NCBI GenBank assembly: GCA_023515745.1
Contig: JALECJ010000056.1
Span: 722,409-786,408, forward strand
DNA from: Amoeboaphelidium protococcarum
Taxonomy: Eukaryota > Aphelidiomycota > Aphelidea
Direction: 5' to 3'
Length of the DNA: 64,000 nt
The notes below the pieces were generated by a model. It was not told where the DNA came from and did not search any database. It worked only from the letters and a program-made list of their open reading frames with translations. Positions 1-12,878 of this stretch are shown here, in pieces; the first letter of the stretch is position 1; the number at the start of each line of letters is the position of its first letter. Both the position numbers and the translations under genes were made by a program.

Positions 1-1
1 C

Positions 2-208
2 ATCAACATTTATAAGGGGAATGGAGTTTTAACTGAACGTTCTCTACTTTTACATTTACATCTCACTATATCTGGCCACGAGTAGTATTTACACAAATGG
101 TGGAGTCTGGCTTCCGGTACTTATAGTGTTCTTGGTGGACCAAGCAATATTATCCATGCGGAGATACGCAATGAGAAAGTCATTGTCCATTCACAGCTTG
201 ATAGATGA
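2..208 (+). CDS. partial C-terminal fragment, unknown protein
   Basis: An open plus-strand frame enters from the left edge and closes with TGA at 206-208, leaving 68 residues and one UAR codon. The peptide has a natural composition with motifs such as TYSVLGGPSN, but I do not recognise a family. Its last 18 bases overlap the 3' end of the minus-strand gene that ends at 191, so the two would be convergent. The fragment is short, so chance openness (only one stop codon exists in this code) is a real alternative. Confidence 0.35.
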
Positions 209-2755
209 ACGGTTTCTATTTTGATGAGTAGTGTCCCTATTAAATGTTGTACTCTTTGCGATAATTGAAATTGTGTATTCTAATATATCTTGATTTAACT
301 CGCGTTGCAGATCCAAGACTTACTCTTTTAGATTAGCCTACTAGCCTGAGAAGGTTAAACAAAATACAGCCAGTTGGACTTATTGACTTTTAGAAACTGC
401 ATTAATCTTGATAAGATATTACATAAACTTCATACACGCCAAACCAGCAGCAAAATGTTACGAATGAACGTCCATCTTGCCTTATAGGCACCATATCCTA
501 CTCACAATCTTTGGGATAACATCATCTTTTACGCGCTTAATCTACAAATTTCCAGTCTTTTGGAGAAATCTCTACAGGTATTGACACACAATTTATATGG
601 AATTAGACTACTAATCTTCCAACATCTCCAAAAGGTACGGCCACCATAACTCCAACATTGCGACATTCTCCGGATCATTAAGAATATCTATTCCGACAAT
701 ACAAATCTTCAATGCAGCCAGTCTGACCGCAAACGAGTCGTGACATATGAAATCAACTAACGAATCTACGATTTACCTAGCAGCTGCTTCATCGGCAGTA
801 AAAAGCTTTTCATTATCTTGGGTGCCATCATATTCATCTCTATCATCAGATTGTACCTTTTGCTCTGCGACCCAACGCAATACAGAGGCAGATGCACAAG
901 GATACTTGATACTTAACTGCTAGACGTGATCCTCTACGCATCTTTCATATTAAGAACGTCGGCCATGATTACTTTTACATTGATTATCAACAACCAATAC
1001 AATACACTACTGAAAGAAAGAGAGTGACGCCAATATATCCTCAACCTCAGTAGTAGACTTTCTAAGACGATTCAAGACTGACGAGATAAGTATAGAAGAA
1101 TACTACAAGAATTCGGAGCCAACTAACTGTATCCAACCAGTCATAATTGATAAAGACTTAACAATATACTGACTATGTTTGAGATCCACCACTAGAACGT
1201 TCATAATCTCATTACGGAATTCTTTCAGAAGTTAGACAATGCTTTAATCGCTATCCTAAAAGTCCCCAACGATTTGATAGCAGCCAGATATTGACTTGAC
1301 ACAATCCGTAAGATGATTCTACAGAGAGTATAACAATACACGAGCAGTTACTTGCTTCTACTTGATATCAACTCTCTCTAAATTATCATAAATTCTGCAA
1401 ATTAATTGTGCAAAGTACGGCTAATCATCAACAGCACCATTCTCAGCAATTGTAGGAGATACTAATAACATCGACAAGTCTTCAAGCAATCTCAACTTTA
1501 GATGGAGAGGTAGACGAGGGACAACAGCGCATAGTGTGATTATCACAGCACTTCTATTCTGGCAATATTAATCATTCAATCTATCCAGCAGGGGCATAAC
1601 TAAAGAATACAAATCCACACACTGAATGAATTGTTCAAGTGCCCTCTCCAAGTCGGCACAGTTGAAATTCTAGAATTGTACACAAGACATGCCTCTTTAC
1701 GAACTGTTATCTTCAGATTGAACTTTCTATTACCTAGATGGAGTATACAAAAATAGAATACCATCCAAGACCATATCCGCCGGAACTGTGTTGGTATCTG
1801 TCAAATTACAAAGGCCATTCATCTTATTGATGTACATCACTCTCTTCTCATCATCTACCGAATAACATACACCAATAAAGTCTAAAAGCATATCCGCCAA
1901 CAATCGACTTAAAAGCTTTAACGACAGACAATCAATAATCTACTACTTTACATCATTATTATACTAAGGAGATGTATTCAAGTACTTGAAGGATGGTGAT
2001 GATGACATTAGGTGAGTGTATGCATAAACAATCAATTTGATGACGCGAACTCTGCTTTACTCACAATTTACTAATGCCGCATAGCAAGGTAGAAATTATT
2101 CAATGATAGACTAAGCAATAGAGGAAGATTCTTACAACACCACTTAATCAACTCTGTCTAATACAAGGCATAATTTTTAATCAGTCGAAGTGTCATCTTA
2201 AGATATACATACTCCACCACGACTTATAACAGTAGCAATAACCAGAGTGGCCATCTTTTTCATACTCAAGTGTACTTGACTTAACAACTTTACCATCGCA
2301 GACAGTATACCAGGCATAATCTTTATCACTTCTTATTCATCTAATCTGCTGAGGAATTTAGACAATAGCAACAATCCATCGATTCTGATTTACAGAGCAA
2401 GACGCGTATTTACACCAACCACCAAGAGCTAGGATACTGCATACACTTGCAGTTTCTACTAAATGACTATAAAGTATCTCTCCTACTCCATACCTATAAT
2501 CTAATTCAGAATTTTAAGACAATAATCTATAATTAATTCATTTCTTTATTGCGACTTATCGGACAAGAGATTGAGACAAGCTACCAAGTACTATTGTTCT
2601 AATCCAAATATATATTCCGGTGGTTAATCAAGAACGAGATTGAACACTTGCACGGCCATTTATTAATTATTATTAGCAATGCTCTATTAAAATTGAGCAT
2701 AAATAGCTTTAGCAATATTCAATTACAAAGCCTAATCTTGATCTTCAGCTGTCAT
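191..2755 (-). CDS. TTI1-like HEAT-repeat protein
   Basis: One uninterrupted frame of 854 residues (UAR=Gln) starts at the ATG at 2755 and stops at TGA 193-191. The protein is almost entirely helical repeat: amphipathic helices rich in Leu, Ile and Val. Its C-terminal part (about residues 600-800) has the layout seen in TTI1 proteins, including a block with RLAALK followed by a WPYLLEML helix pair. TTI1 works with TTI2 and TELO2 in the TTT co-chaperone complex that stabilises PIKK kinases such as mTOR and ATM. Known members are near 1,000 residues, so this one is slightly short. I see the HEAT character directly; the TTI1 assignment is from pattern memory and another HEAT family remains possible. 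The next gene, on the same strand, ends about 170 bp upstream of this start. Confidence 0.5.
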
Positions 2756-2926
2756 TTCAAGACGTGATTACGGATTTAGCGTTTTGAAGCTAATGAGAGT
2801 TGATGGAAAAGAAGATTAAAATTTTCAAAGAGGAATGTTTGAGTGTAATCAGCGCATAAGAACAATTTCATTTACTTTCAAGTAATAGATAAACGGTTCA
2901 ATTTATTTTATTTTTATGAAAGGAAA

Positions 2927-4081
2927 TCACCGATTCCTGGTATGACGGTCTGCAACTTGGTTAAGATGCTATTACCGGGCAGCCTTATCAAGTTCTTATT
3001 ACTTTCGCTGCAGATCAGCTTTGAGTTCCATCTCGGAGCGAGCGTGTTTATCCGCAATGTACAACGCTTCACTGAACTTGGAAAATTTATCACTGACTTT
3101 TACCTGCTACAACTCCTTTTATAAATTCTATCCAGCTAATCGTTTATCTAAAGAGATCACCTGGCCTCCAACATTCTTCCAATTAGAGACGGCTGCAGGG
3201 ATGTTCCACTGATCACGAATCTATTTCTACTCCTCTTTACTCTTGGCATCCCATGTTATGCTGGCTGGGGTATGTAGAACTGGAGCATTATCCTCTTCCT
3301 ACCTAATCATATCGCGCTTCTTAATCCTAAATCGCGGTGGTTCAAGCGGATCTACAGGAGCTTCCACAATTCGGACAATTCTCTACTGAATTCCCAGCTG
3401 TTTATCAGGTATTGCGGGAGTGTACTTAACAAATTGATCCTTCTACTGCTTGACCACGGCGGATGGATTCGTGGCTTTGGCTCTATCTTACATGCGCTAT
3501 TCAATCGCTTGTTGTGTACGTTGAGCCACCGCCATAGCCTCTTCCTCAGTGGGCCGCCGTAAAGAATGTTATACATCCACACTGGTGAGTGACTATAATG
3601 GTTTAGCATCCTATAGAGAGGTCTTGTTAAGAGAGAGTTATAGATTTTACGAATTACTATTAACTTGAGAAATCGACTACTGATCAGCACCACCTCGGTA
3701 CATCAACTGCATATTGCCTTCAGTATCTATACGCACGGGTAGAGTTTCACCTTTCCTCTTCAATCCTCCTCTTTTGCGGCCCATATTGAGAGGATACTGG
3801 GCGAGCATAATCTCTGGATACGCTCCACCATCTCCAAAATCACTCTACTATTCCGGTTTCCAATCAGCTCTATTAGGATACCGCGGTATAATGCGATCTT
3901 GCTCCTCAATACTTGATTCTTCATCCTGCTATTCCAAGTGCTCAAATGTTCTCTATTTCTTCGATTTCTATCGATTACTCTATATGGAAGATTATGCTGC
4001 AGAAGAGCGACGTGGATTAGGATTATCCACCTTCACAATCTTCGATACAGGTGAGGGAATGCTAGAAGACTTGAACGGCAT
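2927..4081 (-). CDS. SNW1: SNW/SKIP spliceosome and transcription co-regulator
   Basis: A 384-residue frame starts at the ATG at 4081, with an AT-rich TATA-like stretch just upstream (about 4100-4125), and stops at TGA 2929-2927. The N-terminal third carries the SNW hallmark [11 protein letters not shown] followed by [11 protein letters not shown]. The centre has the RRPTEEEA helix, and the SNW core follows with [39 protein letters not shown] and [15 protein letters not shown]/Prp45 is a Prp19-linked component of active spliceosomes and also a nuclear receptor and Notch co-regulator in animals. The length matches fungal Prp45 (about 380) better than the human protein (536). UAR codons occur throughout and give Gln-rich stretches. 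The assignment is firm. Confidence 0.92.
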
Positions 4082-5540
4082 TATACTAACAGATATCTTT
4101 CCGCTTACTTTTGTATATAAATATGCTGATATACAATAATTTCTTCAATTAAAGACAATAATACAAAAATCGCGCCCAACCAAATTCTAGGCGGTATTAT
4201 AACAGGAGGTGATCAGCGGTGAAAAAAAAAGATGCGCGAGCGAGTTCATTCAGGCGACATGTCGTCGCAACGGAGACAAAGACGAGCAACGCCACACGTA
4301 TAATCATCTACAAAATGACAATTTTAAAGTTTGTATATATAGTATCGAGATAAATGTTCCATTCATTTATTTTCATATTGTCATGCTGCAGCAACTGATT
4401 GTTAATATTCACACGCTCTTCTGCTTGGTTATTAGCACTATGTCACTCCAATTCTGTTATACGGATGCTTGAATTGAAAACGTTCCCTTTCTCCTAATCA
4501 AGTCTAAATCTACGACATCTAAGGATTCTTAAGAATTAGCATTACAATTAACGGATCCGGTCTAATGCTGAAGCTAATCGTCACGCTGAAACAAAGTGCA
4601 TGGACCAGCATAATCACCATGATTTATAAACGGTGGTAATGCACTTTCACCACCTTCGCGATTAACACTTCATTTAGCAAGCTGTACAGGTTATGAAGTT
4701 TATAGAGCTTCAACCCAGGAGCATTAATCTCTCGCGATGGTGGACATTTGCCCCAGAATATTATAGCATCGCTTCTCTAATATCACCTTGTTCAGGCAGC
4801 GGACTAACGGGTCGAAGTCAGCGAGGCTATCGGAAAACGAACGATCGACGACAGCGATCTAATGGGTTTCCTTTCATGCCCACCACAGCTTGGTGCAGAG
4901 TTAGTGATAATATAGCACTTGCAACAGGCGAGCACGAAATCATCATATCAGGCAGACAGCATACATCCTTTCTTCTCATTAAATAAGTATGAATCGCTTA
5001 CTACTACCACTCTACTGGTACAATGCCGACATGGCATCACTGTGATTCGATTCAGACAGAAGAGGTTTCAGACGGAACAATTGATACATGTTATAGCGCC
5101 CTTAAGGCATTGGTAGAGATACAGCACTGACTGAGCATAAGCAATGTGTGGCAGGATGTTCCGGATTCTTACAGACTGAGCATAAATAAAGTTGAAGGCA
5201 CGGAGCGTACAATTAGAGACATCTGGGAATTAATCGCTGTCTTGGTAGTTCAACTGTTGCGAATCATGCGCACGAGGATATCTTTCTGTATTGTTACACT
5301 ATAAACACAAGCCCAACACACCGGCTCCAGGGAAGGTTTATTGTACATTGTATTATTGAGTGAGCGGCTTGGGTTGACCGTGCAAGATCAACCTCGAACT
5401 TACCAACAATCTCAATGGGTGGCGTTTCAGAGTTTAGTCACAACGACATCAATGTTGGGCCTCGAGGTCTTGACGAAAAGTAATTAACAACATCGCGACT
5501 TAAAGAGTAATTAAATCTATATATAAATAATGAAACAATT
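4082..5540. other. intergenic, no supported gene
   Basis: About 1.46 kb between two minus-strand genes. The proximal end near 4100 is the AT-rich SNW1 promoter region. Plus-strand frames at 4209-4472 and 4693-4992 are open but show no domain or coding-like pattern. The phrase GACTGAGCATAA occurs twice (near 5130 and 5175). I see no tRNA boxes or other RNA gene. Confidence 0.5.
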
Positions 5541-6995
5541 TCAACAACTTTCGAAATCTGAAGACAGGAGGTAATGTGTCTAGAAGTGATCGTGGGCAGA
5601 CTCTTCCCGACTAAGCGCATCAGCCGCGATACCAGCAGGAAAATCATCATCACTATCATTACAAGAACTATTCTCTTGCTCATCTGAGCCAGTCGCTGGT
5701 TCAATATATTCAGCCAACTCTTACACTCTCACCTCTTGATATAGAAAAGTTCCATCATCTGCCTCACCACACTTGAAACGTGGGGTGATTAGCTCTGCAA
5801 TCTAGAAATCTTCGTGCTCATCTTCACTGCATTCACTATTAAAAACATCTAAATCATCCTCTTAATTATTTCGACGCGTTCTTTTAGTTGGCTTTACCTT
5901 ATCAATGCTATCCGGAATGGCCTTTAAAGATCGCTTCCTCGAAGATTTCGTACTTTATGACAACTTCAGTGGAGTTTGAGGGACATCTGCAGCAACAGCC
6001 TTTGGGATGCGCGACATCTAGACTTTCAACCTCTCAGATGGATTTCTTAATAAGCATATAATTAGCGCCTTCACCAATCGCTCGCCGATAGGCTCTGTTG
6101 CATTAGCACCATCCTCCTCTGTGAAAGGATACGTAAGCACTTCATTCCTTGCATCATTCTCAACAAAGATTTTAAAGCGTTCCGAGTTGAGTAGAAATAT
6201 AGGCGCATGCAGAGTGTACAAAGCGGCAAACATCTGAGCAGTCCTAGAATCTTGATACCAATATTAATGGACAGGAAATGCAGTGCGACTTTTCAACTCT
6301 GTACCAAAAAACGTAAACGCATCACAATTAAAATCTTGAAAGCAAACGTCCATACAAGATTAATAATCATATTCAGGCCTGGCCATGATACTCCCAATTC
6401 GCGTTTTGCGTTCTGCTGATGAAACTGCAGCAACTTAGAGAATTAAAGCTATCACACTACCAACATTGATAAAGTGATTATTAATATTAGCTTCAGAATC
6501 AGCCCCGCGTAGAACTGTCAGATGCAATTAGACCATTTAATTATCCTTGACCATTAACCAGCAATCATTCCATTACTATTGAGAAACATTGAGCATAGCT
6601 GCCAACATATCAAGCCCCTCATCCTAGCAGCCAAGAGGTTGAACATTTCTATACAGCGCTGGATGGAATATAACATGCTTTAACTTGGATGCATGCGGAT
6701 TAACAATTACATGAGTCTATTACTCTTAGTCATAATGGTCCGCACACGAAACTACTCTAACAGAAGCCTTTTCAACAAACTCGTGGAGCTTAATACAGTG
6801 AGATTAAATCAGATCTTGCAAGGGAGTTTTTACATTCTGATCCAAATTATCATCAGCATCATCTTCAACATAGTCTAGAATATCAACGGTTGATCCAGAT
6901 CTAGAGGAATTTGCCTCAATGTAAGCACCTGGCTCCACTCGAACTACTTATGGCAACGAAGCGTCAAGACTCTGATTGAATATAGGCATGGACAT
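5541..6995 (-). CDS. unknown nuclear-type protein with acidic C-terminus
   Basis: A 484-residue frame runs from the ATG at 6995 to TGA 5543-5541 with no break. Residues 1-60 are acidic and low complexity. Residues 60-310 look globular, with well-spread hydrophobics and Cys/His/Trp residues. Residues 320-390 are basic (motifs such as SSRKRSLK and KPTKRTRR) and resemble a nuclear localisation stretch. The last 100 residues are Asp/Glu/Ser-rich. I do not recognise the family; the globular half followed by a basic and then acidic tail fits a DNA- or chromatin-associated protein, which is inference. A TATA-like run lies about 40 bp upstream of the start. Confidence 0.6.
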
Positions 6996-7463
6996 AAGAC
7001 GCAATAATTACGTAATTAATATTGAGCAGTAGTATAAAAGAAGAATGTCTTGACGCAGTAGAAGAATTTGAGTTTATCACTGTAATGAGACTTGTGAAAC
7101 GGCAGTAAGCAGGTTTCTGGAAAGTGCTGTAGAAAAGAGCAATTGAAGACCAACGTGATCTTGAAATTACGGCACAGTGGCGAATCTAGCGGTACGCAAG
7201 GGTACCCAAAATTTTGAGAATAGACACTTTTATGGTGCAAGTTCCTACCTGCTTCTAGATTATTGTGGGGATAAACCTTTTTTACGTGGGTGTGCGTACC
7301 TGGAATTGAAAGCTAGTTACGCCACTGCTACGGCATACATGTTGTTGTGCAAAGACGTGTATTATAAGTCTCAGCCTGGGAGTAGAATGGACGCTTAACT
7401 ATTATAAAATTCAGATTTTAATTTCAGTCACATAGTATCAACGCCTGCATAACGCGGTCAATG
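6996..7463. other. intergenic, promoter side of the 6995 gene
   Basis: Region between two minus-strand genes. It contains the putative promoter of the gene starting at 6995. A plus-strand frame at 7177-7398 is open, but I find no domain and treat it as non-coding. Confidence 0.45.
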
Positions 7464-8334
7464 TCAAAGTTTAATTGATCTAAAAAGTGCAGCCATTAAC
7501 TCGTTTGCAGCAGTCCAACGTGGAATAAGGAAAGACTGCGACAAGTATTGATCGTAGATAAAGCATGTAAATGCCCCAATGAGGAAACCTGCCAAAACTT
7601 ACAGAGAAGTATGGCAATTCAAGTATAGTCTACACACTAATATCCAAGTTTGTACCATAATAATCAGATAAAGTGTTAGTGTTTCGCTACAGCTATAAAG
7701 CCTTACCGAGAATAGCACACCAACAAACTGATGCTTCCATAAAACATCACGCGAAGTATACTGCACACGAAACATGTTCGTGATATAGTGAATTGATCCT
7801 TCTCATCTTTTAGCTTTGATATGCCAACATTAAAGTTCATTTACAAGAGAGCAAGCATAAGCCAGAATGCCATATACTGCGCATGACTGGAAGGCATTCC
7901 AAATCCATCGTGTCTCTTCATGGCGCCCATCGAAAGCAATGCTGGAGGAGAACTAAGAGAAGCCACATTTACAATCACAGCCAAAATATTCTTGTCAACC
8001 TGAAGAATCACCGTATGGAAAGTCTGGACGTGGTGCTTGTATACATATGTGTTTACGCGCGCACTTGACTATTTCGATTAAGATCAAGCCAATTAGTCAT
8101 AGCAGCATGTTCATAGATCGTCGCACTGTCAGGCATGAGATGAAACATGTACCAAATGGGGAATAGCGAAGACATTTCCATGATTACAGAAATAGTAGAT
8201 GTATCATACTTGAAACAACTCCATTTTGACTTAACTTCGATTTGAATATTCGGAGAGTTTTTCACCATGTCTCTCTCCTTAATCTCTTGAGAACGCAGCT
8301 CCGACCTGTCCGTCCACCTTTTTATCCTCACCAT
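7464..8334 (-). CDS. DOLPP1: dolichyldiphosphatase (PAP2 family)
   Basis: Three exons give 229 residues (human DOLPP1 has 238). Exon 1 runs from the ATG at 8334. Intron 1 is 8056-7953 (GTAAAC...CTTAG) and intron 2 is 7706-7630 (GTAAGG...GTGTAG); with both removed the frame is exact to TGA 7466-7464. Visible motifs are the first membrane helix after KYDTSTIS, then NWLDLNRNSQVRASP in place of the usual K-x6-RP motif, then GFGMPSSHAQY (PSSH motif), then SR-x5-H as SRLYLNCH. The enzyme removes phosphate from dolichyl pyrophosphate on the lumenal ER face so the carrier can be reused in N-glycosylation. The first phosphatase motif is degenerate (no clear Lys), so intron 1 borders deserve RNA confirmation. 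Confidence 0.82.
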
Positions 8335-8370
8335 CGTTTCGAGTATATTTAATACTTTGGGCGGTCTAGA

Positions 8371-8454
8371 GTTTGTTTGTTTGTTTGTTTATTTATCGTT
8401 ACTATTATTAATATTATTAATAATATTATTATAATATAGTAGTAGTAGTAGTAG
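8371..8454 (+). repeat. simple repeats upstream of the 8498 gene
   Basis: A (GTTT)n run at about 8371-8390 is followed by an AT-rich palindromic ATTATTAAT block and a (TAG)6 run at about 8437-8454. They lie in the short divergent promoter interval between the genes starting at 8334 (minus) and 8498 (plus). Confidence 0.8.
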
Positions 8455-8497
8455 TTTAGATTAAGAATATTTCTTGCTAGGGTTTGTCATTAGTGGA

Positions 8498-11116
8498 ATG
8501 GATACTGGCCGCGAATCGATAAATGTATAGGACATTGTTCCTGACTAGACGATGATGATGGCTGAAAGTCCAGTTGAAGATGACAACTCTTTATAACCGA
8601 CAACTGTGTCCAACGTATAAGATCCCAGAGGAGAGGTAGTCCAGAATAAAGACAGTAATGAGGTTAGCATGGAATAAAGGATGATGCCAAATCAATAATT
8701 AGACTCTAGTGATGACATGGAGGTGGAGACAATTGACGATGATACTGTGATAGTGAAAGATGATGATGATCAGACTGAGGGTCGTTAAGAGAACACCTTA
8801 TGGTCTTAGATGCTCTCTGCTGGTCCTGGCACTTTATCTTCAAATGGTCAATCTGCTCTGGGCACTTGGAATGTGAATGAATTATTCCGAATGGGATTCG
8901 CTGATTAGAATACTTAGCTTTTTTAATAACAAAAGTCTGACGTTTAGATTGAAGATATCGCCAGAACTTCACTTGGCAGTTTTAATGAGGGATCTAATAG
9001 TGATATGGGTAGTGCTGATGATCTTTAGCTATTAGATGGCGAGACTAGGCGGTTATTGGAATAGCACATTAACAATCAGACTGCTGGCAGAGGTAGTATT
9101 GAGTAGGTTGCCAATTAGATGTACAATATCAGGATGAAAGAGTTGCTAAAGAGACTGTTGGATCTTCCTAATCCTCGTATTACAGATTAGATGATGGATC
9201 TGTTGCAGACATAGGGCGTTGTAGAATGTTTAATGTCCTTTATCTCTAGAATTGACTATACTAACAGCAGTGATTCTTCTGTAAACGGCAGCACTGTCTG
9301 GGATAAAGATCTCTTCCATTCATCCGAAAAGCTCAGGCGTGTATGTTACAGCAGTAAAAAGTAGAGTAACGATATGTGGGTGTAGAAGTACTCTTACAAC
9401 ACGGTGGATCTATTTTACTTTCCCAACACGTAGAATGTAAAGCTGTTAGATATAAGATTCCGGGAAATTATAGCATCTCTGTTCAATGTTTTTGATCAAT
9501 AGTCAGATGGCAATTATCATCATTTTTGTAAATTTATAGATTATGTCATTCTACGTGATGGCAATAGATTATTAGATTTTGTAATGAACAAGTTTGTGAG
9601 TCCACGTAATTCAGCTGTGGAGATTCCTTTGATTATGAGAATGTTGGTGGGGTTGGGTCATTCGGCAGTGGAGTAAATTCTGATTAGATTATTGTTTAAA
9701 TCATTTGGAAATGTCAACGAAGATCCTCAGTGCTTATAGCGATAGGTGGAAAGATTTCGGGTGCTTTCTAATTTCCGATTTGTTGAATCTTTGTGGAATA
9801 TTGTCTTGTTAGATCCTGGGAATGATACAGCTCTACAGTCTACTATCAGATACGCTGCCGATTTCATATCTGATCTAATAGAGTCGGGACGTGAAGTAGA
9901 AGGATCCATAATGCTGTTTTATGATTATTGCCAAGATCCATCTTCAGTGCTAGATCTGACATTATCTAGAACTGAATCATTACTCTCTGCATGTATTTCC
10001 TGGAGATCTGGTTAATAATTGGAAGAATTAGTGTCTGATGATTTAGCTATTGTGCTTGCCAATTGCCTCATAAAAGTTTTGTATCAATTCAGCGTAAAGA
10101 GCTCTCTCAAACTTGTAAAGCCACTTGGGGCCAGCAATAGTAATGCTGGAACTCCCGTCAATGATGATCCCTCCTGTCTAGCCGATTTGTCGCTTTCGAC
10201 TAATCGACACCTAGTCACTAAATTGAGCCAAGTTGTGAATGTTATTGATTTGTATTTAGAATACTTGCATCTTGGAAAGACTAGTATTAAAGTGGCGAGT
10301 CATACGGTGAAAGGGCGGGTTCCTTCACACCTAGTTAATCTCTTGCATGTTTTGTTTGAAGTACTTAAAAGTGCTGTATCTAATTCAGAAGAGTCCCGGT
10401 AGTCTGTGCTTTAGATTTCGTTAAAATTTTGGGCCAAGTTGTAGTATCTATTCATTCGACTCACTCATCACTCGATATTCTAATTCATCTTTACACAGAT
10501 TATGGTTTTGCTAATAAGGACATTTAGTAATGATCCTTGGATTAATGAATTAATGATAAAGTCGGATTTTATAAAGAAAAACATTAGTTTGGTAAAGTAA
10601 AATAAAGGAAATAAAGGATTTGTCATTTATTGCTGGAATGTCATTCGGCTTTAAGTTGAATCCAGTCCGTAGTGCTAATTGGCTATATCTTTAAATGGGA
10701 CTGATGAAATGAGAGTGCTATGGAAAGAGTGCTCACCCGAGTTGAGATCAACCACACTCTCCTGGATCCGCTAGCAGATGCCAATTCAGGAAATAGCATC
10801 TTTACCATTTCCTTAAGTTGCACCAGTTGTGATTAATATTAAGCAATTGCAGCCTGATATTGTTTCGGAAATTTCTGGAAATGGGGATGGACATGATGGC
10901 TTCAGCACCTAACGACTTGACTCTATTCTGCGGTAATAACGCGCAAGTATCGATCTGGGATCTATTTATGCTGCTCGTTTAGGCTTTACTATGAGCCAAG
11001 TAAAGTCTGTTGAGAAGGAATAGTAGAAGTTTATCTCGAATGATCTCAGTTCCAAGTATAATGATCCGATCAGTGATAAATCACAGTATGACTAGAATTC
11101 TACAGACACTGAGTGA
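8498..11116 (+). CDS. SAPS-like phosphatase regulatory subunit
   Basis: A single 872-residue frame from the ATG at 8498 to TGA 11114-11116. Residues 1-130 are acidic, Gln- and Ser-rich. A helical region from about residue 130 includes NELFRMGF, a conserved-looking helix LKRLLDLPNPRITDQMMDLL, then HSSEKLRRVCYSS and further helices such as LLDFVMNKFVSP followed by EIPLIMRML. The order of helices resembles SAPS proteins (PP6R/Sit4-associated), where a similar helix pair precedes an I-x-DLLLRLL helix. SAPS proteins recruit PP6/Sit4 phosphatase. The similarity is weak and from memory, so another armadillo-like scaffold is possible. The C-terminal 150 residues are low complexity. Over forty UAR codons are in frame, which shows the code very clearly. 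Confidence 0.5.
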
Positions 11117-11218
11117 TGTTGAGTTAAGCACGGTAAAATAGAAGTAATTTTATTTCATTTTAAACGTTTAAATGTTCTTTCTAAGAACTATCTTCAATTA
11201 GCCTGACATGGTGCTGCG

Positions 11219-12331
11219 TCAACGAGAAATTTAACGCGTCCAACCAGTGACAATAGTGAAAGGCTCGCCGTTTTATATTACAGCAAGCCATCCCTCCACC
11301 GTCGTCAAAGGGCAATTCACCAAATATGCAAATGATTCCCAACCTCTATTTTCATTATGTGCCATTTGAAGCAAATATTGATGCCAAGTCTCCTATGTTA
11401 ATTACTTTCGTCTGATGGAATTTTAAATCAATTCCAAGTTACTCATTAGCATTCCAACTTTAAGACCAAGAGACATTGCTTCAACATTCCGTAACTCTGG
11501 AGATCTGGCCACAAATTTCCATACAGGGATATTCTAATATAAAAATGTACTCATCCAAATATTCTCCAACATCTTTTAATAGATTAGATCAGAAGTCACG
11601 GGCTTGGCATCCAAAAAAGCCTAGAAATTATCAGTAAAATCACCTTACCGCGTAATGATAAACAAAGGTAATTTTGCCCATATACTCTGGTCAATGTCGT
11701 CTTTCAGTAAAGAAATCATATGGTAGAATTCAGCCGGTTTAGTGCTAGTAACAGCAACTTCAAGAAAGTTATTAACTCCAAAATCTGGTAGAATTTACAA
11801 AATGGTCAGCATGGATTCGCGTGAGTTTTTACCGCTAATACTTGCTAGCCAACAATTCAACAAAGATGGAACTTTTTAATCGCCAGGGAGATTGGTTAGC
11901 CAGTCTTGAATGATAGCAGAGTCACCGTATCTGCAAATGGCATCACCTATCTCATCGCCAAACAAGTCTAATGTCAAAGGTGCTTAGAATAACTATCTTG
12001 CGCGATCAGTGTTGCCTGATTTCAATAGATGAATGATCATTTGAGGAACTCTATTGCTTTCAATTGCAATTCTGATCTTGTCATCTAAATTACGTTCTTC
12101 CCAAGCTTATCTAGCTATCTAATTAACAAGAGCCAATTTAGGGTCATCGGTCTACTAGAATATATGTTTCTAAAAGTCCAATGGTAGATCAGTAAACACG
12201 TCAAATGAGAATTCATAGGGATCTTCTAAATTTTGCAGCACGGCATGCGTACGATCATAGCCAGTAGGATTGCAGTAGAGTCTGCCGAAGAATGGCGCGC
12301 TTAGGAGCCATAGAAGTGACGCGGTATACAT
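11219..12331 (-). CDS. secreted protein of unknown family, paralogue A
   Basis: A 370-residue frame from the ATG at 12331 to TGA 11221-11219. The first 16 residues (MYTASLLWLLSAPFFG) form a good signal peptide. The mature part is helical and Trp-rich. It shares a run of landmarks with the next gene upstream (12879-14117): LLKDDI followed by a W-KLP-FI element, W-KFVARSPELR, ETWH, and W-SFAYLVNCP near the C-terminus. I recognise no known family. The two genes are head-to-tail tandem paralogues, clearly diverged. A role outside the cell or in the secretory system is inferred from the signal peptide only. Confidence 0.72.
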
Positions 12332-12878
12332 GTCGGATATTTACAAAATTGAAAGTGCTAGCAATACTAATCCATAGGACTTTGAATGCTGCGCCCTTAA
12401 GGCACAACGTCTTAAATGTCGAACGCCTCTCGTCCCTGATCGTCGGTCGATTTGTTGATGACCACTTAGAAGTTACTGATTGTCTTTTACTTTTTACGGA
12501 TCATTTCAACCTTGATTTAGAGAAAGCTACCGGAAGAATTATTAGCAGTGATAAGGATTCAAGAACTCCCCCAAAAATGGTGGAACAATACTTCACGTCT
12601 AGTCAATTGTCTTCTCTCTCACCAATTGTACCAACAGATGTTTGGACGCGCCGATCAATCCCCCAATGATCTACTGTACACTACGTCAATCTCATTTGAT
12701 AGTACTTGAAGCTTAAATCGTAACATATTGAAATTAGATAAAGGGCCAGTTTATTGATCTATTTATATATTGCTTTTTTAATAAAACTACAATTTAAATC
12801 GTGAGCTCGTATGGACATATCGACTTTGGGCATACGTAGAACCAACCAATCAGGGGCACTAATCAGTCCAAGACATGA
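12332..12878. other. intergenic between tandem paralogues
   Basis: About 550 bp upstream of paralogue A and downstream of paralogue B. A plus-strand frame (12292-12669) overlaps it and the start of gene A, but it is antisense to the signal peptide region and has no recognisable domain. Confidence 0.5.

Noticed and set aside
4209-4240. AGGAGGTGATCAGC followed by an ATG-like context resembling a bacterial ribosome-binding site
   Set aside because: The DNA is eukaryotic (spliceosomal introns, SNW1, TFIIIC), so a Shine-Dalgarno reading has no meaning here.
4693-5116. Open plus-strand frames in the 4.1-5.5 kb gap
   Set aside because: No domain, odd composition and quick termination by TGA when UAR is read as Gln; most likely chance.
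12292-12669. 125-residue plus-strand frame upstream of paralogue A
   Set aside because: It overlaps the signal-peptide exon of paralogue A on the other strand and shows no motif; treated as antisense shadow.
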